From DATARH01 sp035534535 (GTDB taxonomy: Bacteria > Pseudomonadota > Alphaproteobacteria > ATCC43930 > CGMCC-115725), in the NCBI GenBank assembly GCA_035534535.1, contig DATLRS010000192.1, positions 17,337 to 81,336 on the forward strand: 64,000 bases of DNA, written 5' to 3'. The notes under the pieces were generated by a model, which was not told where the DNA came from, made no database searches, and saw only the letters and a list, made by a program, of their open reading frames with translations. The position numbers and the translations under genes were made by a program. Positions 17,816 through 26,701 of this stretch are shown here, in pieces. The stretch's first letter is position 1; every line of letters begins with the position of its first letter.

Positions 17816-19094
17816 GACGATCAAGGTCGACCAGCTCGCCCGGGTCGAGGGCGAAGGTCGTTTCACGGTCGTCGTGCGCGACGGCGCGGTGGAGCGCGCC
17901 GAACTCAGCATCTTCGAGCCGCCGCGCTTCTTTGAGGCGCTGCTGCGCGGCCGCGATTTTGCCGAGGCGCCCGACATCACCGCGCGGATCTGCGGCATCT
18001 GCCCGGTCGCCTACCAGATGAGCGCGGTGCACGCGATGGAGCAGGCGCTCGGCGTCGCCGTCGCCGGGAAGCTGCGCGACCTGCGCCGCCTCCTCTATTG
18101 CGGCGAGTGGATCGAGAGCCACACGCTGCATATCTACATGCTGCACGCGCCCGACTTTCTCGGCTATGACGGCGCCGTCGCGATGGCACGCGACCATGGC
18201 GACATCGTCCGCCGCGGCCTCGCGCTGAAGAAGGCCGGCAACGAGATCATGACGTTGCTGGGCGGGCGCGAGATCCATCCGATCAACGTCCGTGTTGGCG
18301 GCTTCTATCGGGTGCCGCGACGCCGCCAGTTGGAGCCCTTGATCGAGCGGCTCAAATGGGCGCGCGAGGCGGCGCTCGCGACGGTGCGCTGGGTGGCCGG
18401 GTTCGACTTCCCCGACCGCGAGCGCGACTACGTCTTCGTCGCCCTGCGGCATCCCGATGAATACCCGTTCAACGAGGGGCACATCGTCTCGAACCGCGGC
18501 CTCGACATAACGGCCGCGCGCTACGACGACCATTTCGAGGAGATTCACGTCGCGCGCTCGACCGCGCTGCACGCGCGTCTGCGCGGCGCCGGGTCGTATC
18601 TGGTCGGGCCGCTCGCGCGTTACAGCCTCAATTTTGACCGCCTGCCGGCGCTCGTGCAAGAGGCGGCCCATGAGGCCGGGCTGGGTCCAACCTGCACCAA
18701 CCCCTATCGGAGCATCGTCGTGCGGGCGGTCGAGGTGCTCTATGCCTGCGGCGAGGCGCTGCGGATCATCGCCGCCTACGACGAGCCGGAATTGCCGGCG
18801 GTCCCGGTCGCGCCGCGGGCCGGCATCGGCTTTGCCGCCACCGAAGCGCCGCGCGGGCTCCTCTACCACCGCTATCGGCTGGAGCCCGACGGGACGATCG
18901 CCGAGGCGCGCATCGTCCCGCCGACCTCGCAGAACCAGGCTTCGATCGAGGAGGATCTGGCCGGCTATATCGGCGGGTTTCTCGATCTGCCCGACGACGC
19001 CTTACGCCGGCGCTGCGAGCAGACCGTGCGCAACTACGACCCCTGCATCTCCTGCGCCGCGCATTTTCTGCGGCTCGACATCGATCGCGGCTGA
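17805..19094 (+). CDS. hydA: [NiFe]-hydrogenase large (catalytic) subunit, group 3b-type
   Basis: 429 residues. It carries the NiFe(CN)2CO active site and produces or oxidises H2 with NADP(H). The N-terminal ligand motif is RICGICPVAYQMSA and the C-terminal ligand motif is DPCISCAAHFLRL; four cysteines are available. Cleavage after the His by the neighbouring protease would remove only nine residues (FLRLDIDRG). In the first motif a Tyr stands where many [NiFe] families have His; this may be usual in bacterial group 3b enzymes. The start at 17805 (MARRTIKVDQLARVEGEG) overlaps hydD by 11 bp; the stop overlaps the protease ATG. Assignment to 3b rests on the hydBGDA gene set. Confidence 0.94.
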   Translation: MARRTIKVDQLARVEGEGRFTVVVRDGAVERAELSIFEPPRFFEALLRGRDFAEAPDITARICGICPVAYQMSAVHAMEQALGVAVAGKLRDLRRLLYCGEWIESHTLHIYMLHAPDFLGYDGAVAMARDHGDIVRRGLALKKAGNEIMTLLGGREIHPINVRVGGFYRVPRRRQLEPLIERLKWAREAALATVRWVAGFDFPDRERDYVFVALRHPDEYPFNEGHIVSNRGLDITAARYDDHFEEIHVARSTALHARLRGAGSYLVGPLARYSLNFDRLPALVQEAAHEAGLGPTCTNPYRSIVVRAVEVLYACGEALRIIAAYDEPELPAVPVAPRAGIGFAATEAPRGLLYHRYRLEPDGTIAEARIVPPTSQNQASIEEDLAGYIGGFLDLPDDALRRRCEQTVRNYDPCISCAAHFLRLDIDRG

Positions 19095-19579
19095 TGCGCC
19101 GGGGCCGGATCGTGATCGGCATCGGCAATCCCGACCGCGGCGACGACGCGGTCGGGATTGCCGTGGCGAGACGGCTGCGCGGGACGCTGCCGGCCGATGT
19201 CGAGATCGCCGAGCATGACGGCGAGCCGGCGGCACTGGTCGCCGCGTTCGACGGTGTCGCGACGGCGATCCTGGTCGATGCCTGCGCCACGGGCGCTCCG
19301 GCCGGGACGATCCACCGCATCGACCTCGGCGAGCAATCCTTGCCGCCGCGCGGGCCGGCGCTGTCCTCGCACGGCCTCGGCGTCGCCGAGGCGCTGGCGC
19401 TCGCCCGCGCCCTCGGCCACTTCCCACCCCGCTGCATCGCCTATGCGATCGAGGGAGGCTCTTTCGATATCGGGGCCGGCCTGTCGCCGCCGGTCGTTGC
19501 GGCGGTCGCGGCTGTCGTTCGTCAGCTGCGCGCCGAGCTTTTTGCGCAGGAGCCGCCGACATGCACGAAGCCTCGCTGA
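19094..19579 (+). CDS. Hydrogenase maturation protease
   Basis: 161 residues of the HybD/HycI endopeptidase family. It removes the C-terminal tail of the hydrogenase large subunit after nickel is inserted. Family features: IGIGNPDRGDDAVGIAVARRL (nickel-sensing Asp), ILVDACATGAPAG, and LSSHGLGVAEALALA (His). Its ATG overlaps the hydA stop by one base and its end overlaps the hypA-like gene by 19 bp, so it is dedicated to this hydrogenase. Confidence 0.93.
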   Translation: MRRGRIVIGIGNPDRGDDAVGIAVARRLRGTLPADVEIAEHDGEPAALVAAFDGVATAILVDACATGAPAGTIHRIDLGEQSLPPRGPALSSHGLGVAEALALARALGHFPPRCIAYAIEGGSFDIGAGLSPPVVAAVAAVVRQLRAELFAQEPPTCTKPR

Positions 19580-19824
19580 TGGCGGATCTCCTGCGCCGTA
19601 TCGAGGCCGTCGCGGCGGCGGAACACGCCCGGCGCGTTACCGGCGTAACAATCTGGCTGGGAGCGCTGAGCCACCTGTCGCCCGACCATTTCGCCGAGCA
19701 TTTCGCGCAGGCGAGCCCGGGCACGATCGCCGAAGGCGCCCGCTTGAGCATTACCGCCTCGGGCGATCCGGGGCACGCCAACGCTCAGAACGTCCTGATC
19801 GAGAGCGTCGAGGTGGAGAGTTGA
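19561..19824 (+). CDS. hypA: HypA-like nickel metallochaperone lacking the zinc domain
   Basis: 87 residues; normal HypA/HybF is about 113. The nickel-binding N-terminus MHEASLMADLL is intact and the middle (VTIWLGALSHLSPDHFAEHF) matches HypA. The four-cysteine zinc loop (two CxxC pairs) is absent: the chain passes from ARLSITASGDPGHANAQ straight into the normal C-terminal strand VLIESVEVES. There is no cysteine in the protein and no sign of a frameshift. The gene keeps its place between protease and hypF. It probably still delivers nickel with HypB supplied from elsewhere (no hypB in the window), but the missing domain may change partner recognition. Confidence 0.85.
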   Translation: MHEASLMADLLRRIEAVAAAEHARRVTGVTIWLGALSHLSPDHFAEHFAQASPGTIAEGARLSITASGDPGHANAQNVLIESVEVES

Positions 19825-19829
19825 TCGCG

Positions 19830-22148
19830 ATGACCGGCCGCAAGCGGTTGCGCATCCAGGTGCAGGGCGCGGTGCAGGGAGTGGGGTTTCGCCCGTTCGT
19901 CTACCGGCAGTCGATGGCACTCGGGCTCGCCGGCTGGGTCGGCAATTCGCCGGCCGGCGTGACGATCGAGGCGGAGGGCCCGCCGCACCGGATTGCAGCG
20001 TTGCTCCACGCCATGCGGGAGGCGCCGCCGGCGAATGCCGCGGTGGTCTCGATCGCGTGCGAGGAGATCGCCCCGGCCGGCGAAACCGGCTTTGCGATCC
20101 GCCCGAGCGAGGCGAGCGGCGCGCGCACCGCCGCCATCCTGCCCGACCTCGCGACCTGCGAGGATTGCCTCGGCGAGCTGTTCGATCCGGCCGACCGCCG
20201 CTACCGCTATCCGTTCATCAACTGCACCCGTTGCGGGCCGCGCTACAGCATCGTCGAGGACATCCCCTACGACCGCGCCCGCACCTCGATGCGGCATTTC
20301 CCGATGTGTCCGGCTTGCCGGGCAGAATATGAGACGCCGACCGATCGGCGCTTTCACGCCGAACCCAATGCCTGCCATGATTGTGGCCCCCGGCTGACGT
20401 TGTGGGACGCGTCGGGAAACACGCTGGCGCGCGACGATGCGGCGGTCGCTGCCGCCACCGGGGCGCTGCGGCAGGGACGGATCGTCGCCGTGAAGGGGAT
20501 CGGCGGGTTTCATCTCCTCGTCGATGCCCGCGACGACACCGCGGTCGCCCGGCTGCGGCAGCGCAAGCGCCGCGAGGAGAAGCCGTTCGCGATCATGTTC
20601 GCCTCGCTCGACATGATCCGCGAAAGCGCCGAAATGTCCGCCGCCGAGGCGGCGCTGCTGGTCGGCGCGGGGCGGCCGATCGTGCTGCTGCGCCGGAGGG
20701 GCCAGCCGCTGGCGCCTGCAGTCGCGCCGCACAACCCCTGGCTCGGGGCGTTCCTGCCCTATGCCCCGCTGCATCATTTGCTGCTGCGCGACCTCGCGTT
20801 TCCGCTGGTCGCGACGAGCGGCAATGTCAGCGACGAGCCGATCGTCATCGACGAAGCCGAGGCGTTGGAGCGGCTCGGCGGCATCGCCGATCTGTTCCTG
20901 GTGCATGACCGCCCGATCGTCCGCCCGGCGGACGATTCGGTGGCCCGCGTGGTCTGCGGTCTGCCGCAGATGCTGCGCCGAGGTCGGGGCTACGCGCCGG
21001 CGCCGATCGCCGTTTCCGGCGTCGCGGGCGGCATCCTGGCGCTCGGCGGCCACCTGAAATCGACGATCGCCCTGACCCGGCCGGGCGAAGTCGTGCTGAG
21101 CCAGCATATCGGCGACCTCGAGACGGTGGCGGCGCGCGCCGCTCATGCGCACGCGATCGCGGATGTGACGAGGCTTTATTCGAGCGAGGCCCGTCTTATC
21201 GCGCGCGACCGGCATCCCGACTACGCCTCGACCCAGGCGGCAGAAAGAACCGGCTTGCCGGTGATCGCGGTCCAGCACCACCTCGCCCACGTCGCCGCGT
21301 GCATGGCCGAGCACGCCATCGCGCCACCGGTGCTCGGCGTCGCCTGGGACGGCACCGGCTGGGGGCCGGACGGCACGGTGTGGGGTGGCGAATTCCTGCT
21401 GATCGACAAGAATGGTTGGCGCCGGGTCGCGCATCTGCGCCGCTTCCGCCTGCCCGGCGGCGAGGCGGCGGCGCGCGAACCGCGCCGCTCGGCCCTCGGG
21501 CTGTTGTACGAGGCTTTCGGCGAGGACGCCTTGGCGATGACCGCGCTTGCCCCGGTTGCTTCCTTCACGAGTGCCGAGCGGGCCGTCCTGGGCACGGTCC
21601 TGCGGCGCGGCATCAACGCCCCGTGGTGCTCCAGCGCCGGCCGACTGTTCGACGCTTTCGCCGCGCTGTGCGGGCTGCGCCAGCGCATCAGCCACGAGGG
21701 GCAGGCCGCGGCCGAACTGGAATGGGCGGCAGATTGCGACGAGGCCGGCCGCCGCTACGAGATCCCGGTCAGGGAAGCGACCGAAGACGGCATCCTGATC
21801 GTCGATTGGCAGCCGGCACTGGAGGCCGCGCTCGGCGATCTGCGCGGCGGGGCGAGCGGCGGGGCGAGCGGCGGGGCGAGCGCCGGCGCGGTCTCGGCGG
21901 CATTGCACCGCGGCCTCGCGGCGGCGATCGCCGCGGTCGCCCGCATGGTCGGCGAGCGTTGCGTCGTCCTGACCGGCGGCTGCTTTCAGAACGCTCGGCT
22001 GACCGAGGCGACGGTCGCACTGTTGCGCGAGCAGGGTCACGATCCCGCGTGGCACCGGCTTGTGCCGCCGAATGACGGCGGCATCGCCCTCGGCCAGGCG
22101 GCCTGGGCGGCATGGTGCGAGGGATGGGGAGGTGCGACATGTGTCTAG
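19830..22148 (+). CDS. hypF: Carbamoyltransferase HypF
   Basis: 772 residues (E. coli ~750). It makes the cyanide ligands of the NiFe site from carbamoyl phosphate. Domains in order: acylphosphatase (VQGVGFRPFVYRQ), two zinc-finger pairs (CEDC...CTRCG; CPAC...CHDCG, about residues 108-190), a YrdC-like domain (KGIGGFHLLVDA; TSGNVSDEPI) and a Kae1-like carbamoyltransferase domain (HHLAHVAACMAEH; GVAWDGTGWGPDG; TGGCFQN). The start at 19830 has GGTGGAGAG upstream; a much longer in-frame extension overlaps the protease and hypA and is a shadow. A Gly-Gly-Ala-Ser repeat near residues 673-684 comes from three 12-bp DNA repeats. Confidence 0.96.
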   Translation: MTGRKRLRIQVQGAVQGVGFRPFVYRQSMALGLAGWVGNSPAGVTIEAEGPPHRIAALLHAMREAPPANAAVVSIACEEIAPAGETGFAIRPSEASGARTAAILPDLATCEDCLGELFDPADRRYRYPFINCTRCGPRYSIVEDIPYDRARTSMRHFPMCPACRAEYETPTDRRFHAEPNACHDCGPRLTLWDASGNTLARDDAAVAAATGALRQGRIVAVKGIGGFHLLVDARDDTAVARLRQRKRREEKPFAIMFASLDMIRESAEMSAAEAALLVGAGRPIVLLRRRGQPLAPAVAPHNPWLGAFLPYAPLHHLLLRDLAFPLVATSGNVSDEPIVIDEAEALERLGGIADLFLVHDRPIVRPADDSVARVVCGLPQMLRRGRGYAPAPIAVSGVAGGILALGGHLKSTIALTRPGEVVLSQHIGDLETVAARAAHAHAIADVTRLYSSEARLIARDRHPDYASTQAAERTGLPVIAVQHHLAHVAACMAEHAIAPPVLGVAWDGTGWGPDGTVWGGEFLLIDKNGWRRVAHLRRFRLPGGEAAAREPRRSALGLLYEAFGEDALAMTALAPVASFTSAERAVLGTVLRRGINAPWCSSAGRLFDAFAALCGLRQRISHEGQAAAELEWAADCDEAGRRYEIPVREATEDGILIVDWQPALEAALGDLRGGASGGASGGASAGAVSAALHRGLAAAIAAVARMVGERCVVLTGGCFQNARLTEATVALLREQGHDPAWHRLVPPNDGGIALGQAAWAAWCEGWGGATCV
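21846..21881 (+). repeat. Three exact 12-bp tandem repeats inside hypF
   Basis: GGCGGGGCGAGC is repeated at 21846-21857, 21858-21869 and 21870-21881. It keeps frame and encodes GGASGGASGGAS in a probable surface loop of the Kae1-like domain. Confidence 0.95.
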
Positions 22149-22393
22149 CGGTCCCGGGACGCATCCTCAGCCTGTCGGGCGACGACCCGATCACCCGCGT
22201 CGGCCGCGTCGATTTCGGCGGCATCGTCAAGGAGATCAACCTCGCCTTCACGCCGGAGGCGCAGCTCGGCGATTATGTCCTCGCCCATGTCGGCTTTGCC
22301 ATTGCCGTCATCGACGAAGCGGCGGCAGGACGGGTGTTTGCGCAGCTGCGCGAGATGGCGGACCGCGTCACGGAGGCGCCGGAGCGGCCATGA
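22139..22393 (+). CDS. hypC: Hydrogenase assembly chaperone HypC
   Basis: 84 residues starting MCLAVPGRIL; Cys2 is the residue that binds the Fe(CN)2CO fragment with HypD. The rest (RVDFGGIVKEINLAFTPEAQLGDYVLAHVGFAIAVIDE) is a standard HypC/HupF OB-fold. The start at 22139 has GGGGAGGTG upstream and overlaps hypF by 10 bp; its end overlaps hypD by 4 bp. Confidence 0.96.
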   Translation: MCLAVPGRILSLSGDDPITRVGRVDFGGIVKEINLAFTPEAQLGDYVLAHVGFAIAVIDEAAAGRVFAQLREMADRVTEAPERP

Positions 22394-23508
22394 GGTTTCG
22401 CGACGAATACCGCGACCCGGCCGCGGCGCATCGTCTCGCCGCCGCCATCGCCCGCAACGTGACGCGCCCTTGGACCCTGATGGAGGTGTGCGGCGGGCAG
22501 ACCCACGCGATCGTCCGCTTCGGCCTCGACGAGCTATTGCCAAAGGCGGTCACCCTCGTGCATGGGCCGGGTTGCCCGGTCTGCGTCACCCCGGTGGAAT
22601 ACGTCGACAAGGCGATCGAGATCGCGCTGCGGCCCGAGGTCATCTTCTGCTCGTTTGGCGACATGCTGCGCGTGCCGGGCACCGGCGGCGATCTGTTCGC
22701 CGCCAAATCGCGCGGCGCCGACATCCGCATCGTCTATTCGCCGCTCGACGCATTGGCGATCGCCCGAGCCGAGCCGGCGCGCGAGGTGGTGTTTTTCGCG
22801 ATCGGCTTCGAGACCACGGCACCGGCCAACGCGATGGCCGCCTATCGGGCGAAGCGGGAGGGCATCGGCAATTTTTCGATGCTGGTGTCGCATGTGCTGG
22901 TGCCGCCGGCGATGTGCGCGATCCTCGACGCGCCGGGCAACGGCATCGCGGGCTTTCTCGCCGCCGGGCATGTCTGCACGATCATGGGCTATGCCGAATA
23001 CGAGCCGATCGCCGCGCGCTATCGCGTGCCGGTCGTCGTCACCGGGTTCGAGCCGCTCGACATCCTCGAAGGCGTCTATTGGTGCATCCGCCAGCTCGAG
23101 GCCGGCCTTGCCGTCGTCGAGAACCAGTACGCCCGCTCGGTGCGCCGCGACGGCAACCCCCCGGCGCAAGCGTTGATGCGCGAGGTGTTCGGCATCATCG
23201 CGCGGCGCTGGCGCGGCATCGGCGACATCGCCGAGAGCGGGCTCGGACTCGCCGGGGCCTACGCCGATCTCGACGCCGAACGGCGCTTCGGCGCGGTCGG
23301 CGACGCTGGCGGCGACAGCGGCGCCGGCGGCGAATGCATCAGCGGCCTCGTCCTGCGCGGCGCCCGCAAGCCGCCCGAATGCCCGGCCTTCGGCACGCGC
23401 TGCACCCCGGAGCGCCCGCTCGGCGTCACGATGGTGTCGTCCGAAGGCGCCTGCGCCGCCTATTATCGCTATCGCGGCGCGCCGGCCGCGCCGGGAGGCG
23501 AGCGATGA
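22390..23508 (+). CDS. hypD: Hydrogenase iron-center assembly protein HypD
   Basis: 372 residues. Together with HypC it assembles the Fe(CN)2CO unit. Family motifs: EVCGGQTHAI with the essential Cys, GPGCPVCVTP, FCSFGDMLRVPG, FFAIGFETTAPA, GFEPLDIL, and the C-terminal iron-sulfur cysteines (ECISGLVLRG, PPECPAFGTRCTPERPLG, SSEGACAAYY). The ATG at 22390 overlaps the hypC stop (ATGA); a longer open frame upstream is inside hypF. hypE follows with a 4-bp overlap. Confidence 0.96.
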   Translation: MRFRDEYRDPAAAHRLAAAIARNVTRPWTLMEVCGGQTHAIVRFGLDELLPKAVTLVHGPGCPVCVTPVEYVDKAIEIALRPEVIFCSFGDMLRVPGTGGDLFAAKSRGADIRIVYSPLDALAIARAEPAREVVFFAIGFETTAPANAMAAYRAKREGIGNFSMLVSHVLVPPAMCAILDAPGNGIAGFLAAGHVCTIMGYAEYEPIAARYRVPVVVTGFEPLDILEGVYWCIRQLEAGLAVVENQYARSVRRDGNPPAQALMREVFGIIARRWRGIGDIAESGLGLAGAYADLDAERRFGAVGDAGGDSGAGGECISGLVLRGARKPPECPAFGTRCTPERPLGVTMVSSEGACAAYYRYRGAPAAPGGER

Positions 23509-24554
23509 CCGACGACGGGTTCGCGCTCTTCTGCCCGGTCCCGGCGGGCGACCTGGAGAGGGTCCAGCTCGCCCATGGTGGCGGCGGGCGGGCGATGGCG
23601 CGGCTTCTCGACACGATCATCCGCCCGGCCTTCGATGACCCGCAGATCGAGCGCCGCCACGACGGCGCCGCCCTCGACATCGTCGGACCGGTCGCCTTCA
23701 CGACCGATTCCTACGTGGTCCGACCGCTGGTCTTCCCAGGCGGGGATATCGGCTCGCTGGCGGTCAACGGCACCGTCAACGATCTCGCGATGTGCGGCGC
23801 CCGCCCGCGCTTTTTGAGCGTCGGCCTGATCCTCGAAGAAGGGCTGCCGCTCGCCCTGTTGCGCCGGGTGGTCGGTTCGATGCGCGCGGCCGCAACCGCT
23901 GCCGGGGTGCGGCTCGTCACCGGTGACACCAAGGTGGTTGACCGCGGCAAGGCCGACGGCATGTTCGTCAACACCGCCGGGATCGGCCAGATCGTCGCGC
24001 CGGGCCCGATCGGGCCGGAACGGGTGCGCGCCGGCGACGCGGTGATCCTGAGCGGCGATATCGGGCGGCACGGGATCGCGGTGATGGCGGCCCGCCAGGG
24101 GTTCGGCTTCGAGACCGCGATCGCGAGCGACTGCGCGCCGCTGGCCGAGCCGGTCCTGGCGCTGATCGAGGCCGGGATCGCGCCGCACTGCCTGCGCGAT
24201 CTGACCCGCGGCGGACTCGCCAGCGCCATCGTCGAGATCGCTGAGACGGCGGGATGCGCGATTGTCCTCGACGAAACTGCGATCGCCGTGTGCGACGCGG
24301 TGTCGGCCGCCTGCGAACTGCTCGGGTTCGACCCGCTGCACGTCGCGAACGAGGGCCGGTTCGTCGCGATCGTCGCGCCGGGTGATGCCGAACGGGCGGT
24401 CGCACTGTTGCGCCGCCACGAGGTCGCCGCCGGCGCCGCGATTATCGGCGAGATCCGGGACCAGCCGGCCGGGCAGGTCTCCTGTCGCGGGCCGTTTGGC
24501 GTCGCCCGCGCGATCGACATGCTGAGCGGCGAGCAGCTGCCCCGCATCTGCTGA
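23505..24554 (+). CDS. hypE: Carbamoyl dehydratase HypE
   Basis: 349 residues, PurM/AIR-synthase fold. It converts the thiocarboxamide on its C-terminal cysteine to thiocyanate using ATP. The chain ends in PRIC, the expected terminal cysteine. ATP-binding features include VNGTVNDLAMCGARP, VTGDTKVV and DLTRGGLASA. Start ATG overlaps the hypD stop. It is the last gene of the hyd-hyp series; the 267 bp that follow show no gene or clear terminator. Confidence 0.96.
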   Translation: MTDDGFALFCPVPAGDLERVQLAHGGGGRAMARLLDTIIRPAFDDPQIERRHDGAALDIVGPVAFTTDSYVVRPLVFPGGDIGSLAVNGTVNDLAMCGARPRFLSVGLILEEGLPLALLRRVVGSMRAAATAAGVRLVTGDTKVVDRGKADGMFVNTAGIGQIVAPGPIGPERVRAGDAVILSGDIGRHGIAVMAARQGFGFETAIASDCAPLAEPVLALIEAGIAPHCLRDLTRGGLASAIVEIAETAGCAIVLDETAIAVCDAVSAACELLGFDPLHVANEGRFVAIVAPGDAERAVALLRRHEVAAGAAIIGEIRDQPAGQVSCRGPFGVARAIDMLSGEQLPRIC

Positions 24555-24821
24555 CCGCCTCGCCTCGATCACGGTCGCTCGTTATGCTCGCATCAAGCCA
24601 AACTTGGTGCTCGGCATCGTCGGCGCCACCCCACCCATCACCTACCAAATGTCGATCTCACCGCTCGCCACGACATGCTGCGCGGCGGCGGCGCCGAAAT
24701 CGCGCGCGGCCGTCGCCGTGCCGGTAGGGGCTGCCGGTGCGGCGCCGCCGGCGCTATCATCGCGGCGGCGGTGCGAGGCGGCGGGCGGTGCGCCGCAGCG
24801 GCTGGGGTGGGGGTGGCGGCG

Positions 24822-25940
24822 ATGCTGATCGGCGTTCCGAAAGAGGTGAAGATCGAAGAGCATCGCGTCGGGCTGGTCCCCGGCAGCGTGCGCGAACTGG
24901 TGCATCACGGCCACAAGGTCGTCGTCGAGAGCGGCGCCGGTGCCGGCATCGGCTTTGACGACGCCAGCTATGAGCGGGCCGGCGCCGAGATCCTGATGCG
25001 GGCGGCCGACCTGTTTGCCGCGGCCGAGCTGATCGTCAAGGTCAAGGAGCCGCAGCCCGAGGAAATCCGCGCGCTGCGCGAGGACCAGATCCTCTTTACC
25101 TACCTGCACCTGGCGGCCGACCGGGCCCAGACCGACGGGCTGCTGCGCTCGGGCGCGGTGGCGATCGCCTACGAGACCGTCACCGACAGAATGGGCGGCC
25201 TGCCGCTCTTGGCGCCGATGAGCGAGGTAGCGGGGCGGATGTCGGTGCAGGTCGGCGCCCATTGCCTGGAAAAGGAACAAGGCGGCATGGGTATCCTGTT
25301 GGGCGGCGTGCCCGGCGTCGCGGCGGCCAAGGTGGTGATCCTGGGCGGCGGCGTCTCCGGCACCAACGCGGCGCGCGTCGCGATGGGGATGGAGGCCTAT
25401 GTCACGGTGATCGACCGCTCGTTGCCGCGGCTCTACGAACTCGACCTGCAATTCGGCTCGCAATTGCACACGCTGTTCTCGACCGTCGAGACGATCGAGC
25501 GCGAGGTGGTCGCGGCCGATCTCTTGATCGGCGCGGTGCTGGTCGCGGGCGCCGCGGCGCCCAAGCTGGTCAGCCGCGAGCTGGTGGCCGCGATGAAGCC
25601 CGGCTCGGTCATCGTCGACATCTCGATCGATCAGGGCGGCTGTGTCGAGACCAGCCGCCCGACGACCCATGCCGCGCCGACCTTTATCGCGGAGGGAGTG
25701 GTGCATTACTGCGTCACCAACATGCCGGGCGCGGTCGCCCGCACCTCGGCGGTGGCGCTCAACAACGCCACCCTGCCGTTCGTCCTGGCGATCGCCGATC
25801 GCGGCTGGCGGCGCGCCTTGTCCGACGACCCGCATCTGCGCAACGGGCTCAACGCCTGCCGGGGCCTCCTCACCCATCCCGCCGTCGCGCACGATCTCGG
25901 GCTGCCGCTGACCGCGGCCGAACGCGCGCTCGCCGATTGA
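24822..25940 (+). CDS. ald: Alanine dehydrogenase
   Basis: 372 residues, the normal length. It interconverts L-alanine + NAD and pyruvate + ammonia + NADH. N-terminal motif MLIGVPKEVKIEEHRVGL; catalytic Lys and His regions LIVKVKEPQ and YLHLAADR; NAD-binding VVILGGGVSGTNAARVA; C-terminal CVTNMPGAVARTSAVALNNATLP. The start at 24822 follows a GGGGTGG run; earlier in-frame codons are low-complexity. It stands alone downstream of hypE and could draw on the same pyruvate pool as nifJ and ppsA. Confidence 0.94.
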   Translation: MLIGVPKEVKIEEHRVGLVPGSVRELVHHGHKVVVESGAGAGIGFDDASYERAGAEILMRAADLFAAAELIVKVKEPQPEEIRALREDQILFTYLHLAADRAQTDGLLRSGAVAIAYETVTDRMGGLPLLAPMSEVAGRMSVQVGAHCLEKEQGGMGILLGGVPGVAAAKVVILGGGVSGTNAARVAMGMEAYVTVIDRSLPRLYELDLQFGSQLHTLFSTVETIEREVVAADLLIGAVLVAGAAAPKLVSRELVAAMKPGSVIVDISIDQGGCVETSRPTTHAAPTFIAEGVVHYCVTNMPGAVARTSAVALNNATLPFVLAIADRGWRRALSDDPHLRNGLNACRGLLTHPAVAHDLGLPLTAAERALAD

Positions 25941-26031
25941 TGTCACAGTGCGCGAGAAGATGTCGGACTTCGCGCATCTTTGCAGCGCCGCAGGCTTGAG
26001 GCGGTCAGCGGCGGTTCCTATGTGACCGGCT

Positions 26032-26691
26032 ATGGCAAGCGAGGGGATCACCACGCAGTTGTCGGCGGCCGTTCTGGCCGGGTCCGATCCTGCGCCCGAC
26101 CGGCTCCTGACGCTCGACGCATCGTTCAGCCACATCGACCGAGCCGCGATCGCCGCCGTCACCAATCTTTACCGCGAGGTGCTGCCGCCAGGCGGCGCGA
26201 TCCTCGATGTGATGTCGGGCTGGGTCCCGCATCTGCCGCCCGAGGCGCCGTACCGCCGCGTCGTCGGCATCGGCGTCGACCGGCATTCGCTGTCGGAAAA
26301 CCCGTTTCTCGACGAGTGGCGGGTGCAGGACCTCAACCGCAACCCGATCCTGCCGTTTGCCACCGGCGAGTTCGACGGCGCGACGATCTGCGCCGCGGTG
26401 CAGCACCTGGCGCGGCCGGGCGAAGTCATTCGCGACATCGCCCGCGTGTTGCGGCCGGGGGCGCCCTTGATCGTCACCTTCTCGAACCGCTGCGTCGCGA
26501 CCAAGCCGATCGCCTGCTGGTGCCTGCTCGACGAGGCGGGGCATTTGTGTCTGATCGCGCAATATTTCGCCGAAGCCGGCAACTGGGCCGACATCCGCTG
26601 CCTCGACCGCACCCCGCCAGGCGGCGGCCAGCCGCTCTACGCCGTGATCGGCCGCAGCCTCGGCGCCCGCCGCCCCGGCGACAGCGACTGA
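26032..26691 (+). CDS. SAM-dependent methyltransferase (class I)
   Basis: 219 residues. A nucleotide-binding motif ILDVMSGWVPHLP stands at the usual SAM-binding position, followed by VVGIGVDRHSL, FDGATICAAVQHLARPGEVIRDIARVLRPG (the methyltransferase motif IV/V pattern) and a C-terminal strand. The DVMSG form replaces the common DLGCG. The substrate is unknown; the gene faces the convergent FAD oxidoreductase, and neither gives a clue. Confidence 0.75.
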   Translation: MASEGITTQLSAAVLAGSDPAPDRLLTLDASFSHIDRAAIAAVTNLYREVLPPGGAILDVMSGWVPHLPPEAPYRRVVGIGVDRHSLSENPFLDEWRVQDLNRNPILPFATGEFDGATICAAVQHLARPGEVIRDIARVLRPGAPLIVTFSNRCVATKPIACWCLLDEAGHLCLIAQYFAEAGNWADIRCLDRTPPGGGQPLYAVIGRSLGARRPGDSD

Positions 26692-26701
26692 CGGCCTGGG
26701 G

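Noticed and set aside
19158..19829. N-terminal extension of the hypF frame
   Set aside because: It runs through the protease and hypA-like genes in another frame. HypF begins with the acylphosphatase motif after the ATG at 19830, which has a good ribosome site.
25951..25985. Terminator after alanine dehydrogenase
   Set aside because: Only a short AAGATG/CATCTT pairing is seen, with no stable GC stem and no T run.
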